The translations under genes and the position numbers were made by a program. Of a stretch of 8,026 nt of DNA, positions 7,379-8,026 are shown in pieces. The notes below the pieces were generated by a model, which was not told the DNA's origin, ran no database searches, and saw only the letters and a program-made list of their open reading frames with translations. The stretch's first letter is position 1; every line of letters starts with the position of its first letter. The stretch comes from an uncultured Collinsella sp. (GTDB taxonomy: Bacteria; Actinomycetota; Coriobacteriia; Coriobacteriales; Coriobacteriaceae). The stretch is from positions 1 to 8,026 of the forward strand of contig UQEO01000089.1 of NCBI GenBank assembly GCA_900540095.1, given 5' to 3'.

Positions 7379-8026
7379 CTATCGAACCGAGGAATCGCCC
7401 GTGGCCGTCGACGTGTCGGGCTCGTCATAAATCGCACCGAGGACATCGCGCACGACGTGCAACGCGGTATCGGAGCCGCCACCGCCCTGTTCCAAGATAG
7501 TGGCAATCACGTACTTAGGGTCATCGGCCGGCGCGTAGGCGCAAAACCACGCGTAATCGTCCTCGCCGCTCTTCTCGCCCGTGCCGGACTTGCCGTAGAC
7601 CGTAGGGGTCAGAGAGTTAAAGTGCGCGGCGGTCGAAGTCGACGCGGAGTAAATCACGTCGTGCATGCCGTTGCGAACAAGAGCCAAATCCGAATCGCTG
7701 TTGATCTTGGCCTCCAGGCGCTTCTTCTTGCCCTTGCCGTTGTATTTATAGGCATCGCCGTCGCCATCGCGCGACACGGCTGACAAAAACACGTGAGGCA
7801 CGTACTGTTTGCCGCCGTTGGCAAGACCCATATAGGCGCACGCCATCTGCAGGGGCGTCACCAGGATGTCGCCCTGGCCGATGGCAATGTTGGTCATATC
7901 GCCGGCATTCCACTTGCGGTCCTCGGCAGATGCGTCGGTAAAGTAAGACTCTTTCCACTCGGCATCGGGAATACGGCCCGTGCCCTCACTCGGCAGGGCG
8001 CTGCCGCAGGGCTTTCCGCTGGCTGG
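7379..8026 (-). CDS. mrdA: Penicillin-binding protein 2 type transpeptidase, 3' part (runs off right edge)
   Basis: The last 215 residues of a class B penicillin-binding protein are present; the frame stays open to the right edge, and the N-terminal anchor, dimerisation domain and catalytic SxxK lie outside. The visible part has the PBP2 pattern IPDAEWKESYF, then DRKWNAGDMTNIAIGQGD and ILVTPLQMACAYMGLANGG. The KSGTG motif of the active site (the K(S/T)G box) is encoded at 7577-7591, followed by WFCAYAPADDPKYVIATIL. These enzymes cross-link new glycan strands made by the SEDS partner, outside the cytoplasmic membrane, and are beta-lactam targets. A lysine-rich insertion (GKGKKKRLEAK) and a polar tail (DTSTATGDSSVR) are less conserved. 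rodA follows 9 bases downstream, the usual mrdA-rodA order, so this is called the elongation PBP rather than the division PBP FtsI. The symbol is by context and similarity. Confidence 0.92.
   Translation of the reverse strand, partial: PASGKPCGSALPSEGTGRIPDAEWKESYFTDASAEDRKWNAGDMTNIAIGQGDILVTPLQMACAYMGLANGGKQYVPHVFLSAVSRDGDGDAYKYNGKGKKKRLEAKINSDSDLALVRNGMHDVIYSASTSTAAHFNSLTPTVYGKSGTGEKSGEDDYAWFCAYAPADDPKYVIATILEQGGGGSDTALHVVRDVLGAIYDEPDTSTATGDSSVR

Overview
The window looks like chromosomal housekeeping DNA from a high-GC actinobacterium. It best fits a gut member of the Coriobacteriia, probably Collinsella or a close relative. That placement rests on GC-rich codon use, TTG starts with strong Shine-Dalgarno sites, gene order, and recalled resemblance of the proteins to that group; no database search was run. 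All nine genes lie on the minus strand, so the window reads from right to left. No mobile element, RNA gene, CRISPR array or foreign-looking segment was seen, and no gap exceeds about 90 bases.

Right part (8026 to 5195): the 3' end of a PBP2-type peptidoglycan transpeptidase gene (mrdA), then rodA, then a gene for an uncharacterised membrane-associated protein that resembles the DUF697/YcjF family. PBP2 and RodA form the elongation peptidoglycan synthase: RodA polymerises lipid II into glycan strands and PBP2 cross-links them. The three genes are 9 to 18 bases apart and probably share a transcript.

Middle part (5184 to 2498): two genes that usually occur as a pair. One encodes an uncharacterised radical SAM protein (TIGR03960 type). 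The other encodes its partner, the DUF2344 / 'radical SAM-linked' protein (TIGR03936 type). They overlap by 4 bases (ATGA) and are probably translationally coupled. The function of the pair is unknown.

Left part (2501 to 1): a good sigma70-like promoter overlaps the DUF2344 stop codon and probably drives rplU (L21) and rpmA (L27). A strong intrinsic terminator follows rpmA. Immediately after its T-tract is the ribosome binding site of obg (ribosome-assembly GTPase, TTG start, long acidic tail). The 5' part of nadD (NAD synthesis) follows 3 bases after obg and runs off the left edge. The layout joins cell elongation, an unknown radical SAM system and ribosome assembly in one collinear block. 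Compared with the Firmicutes arrangement as I recall it, there is no RNase G/E gene before rplU and no prp (ysxB) gene between rplU and rpmA. The second absence fits an L27 that lacks a cleavable N-terminal extension.

The parts most worth a second look are the uncharacterised radical SAM/DUF2344 pair, the P-loop-less DUF697-like protein, and the terminator placed directly against the obg ribosome binding site. Otherwise the region is ordinary core genome.
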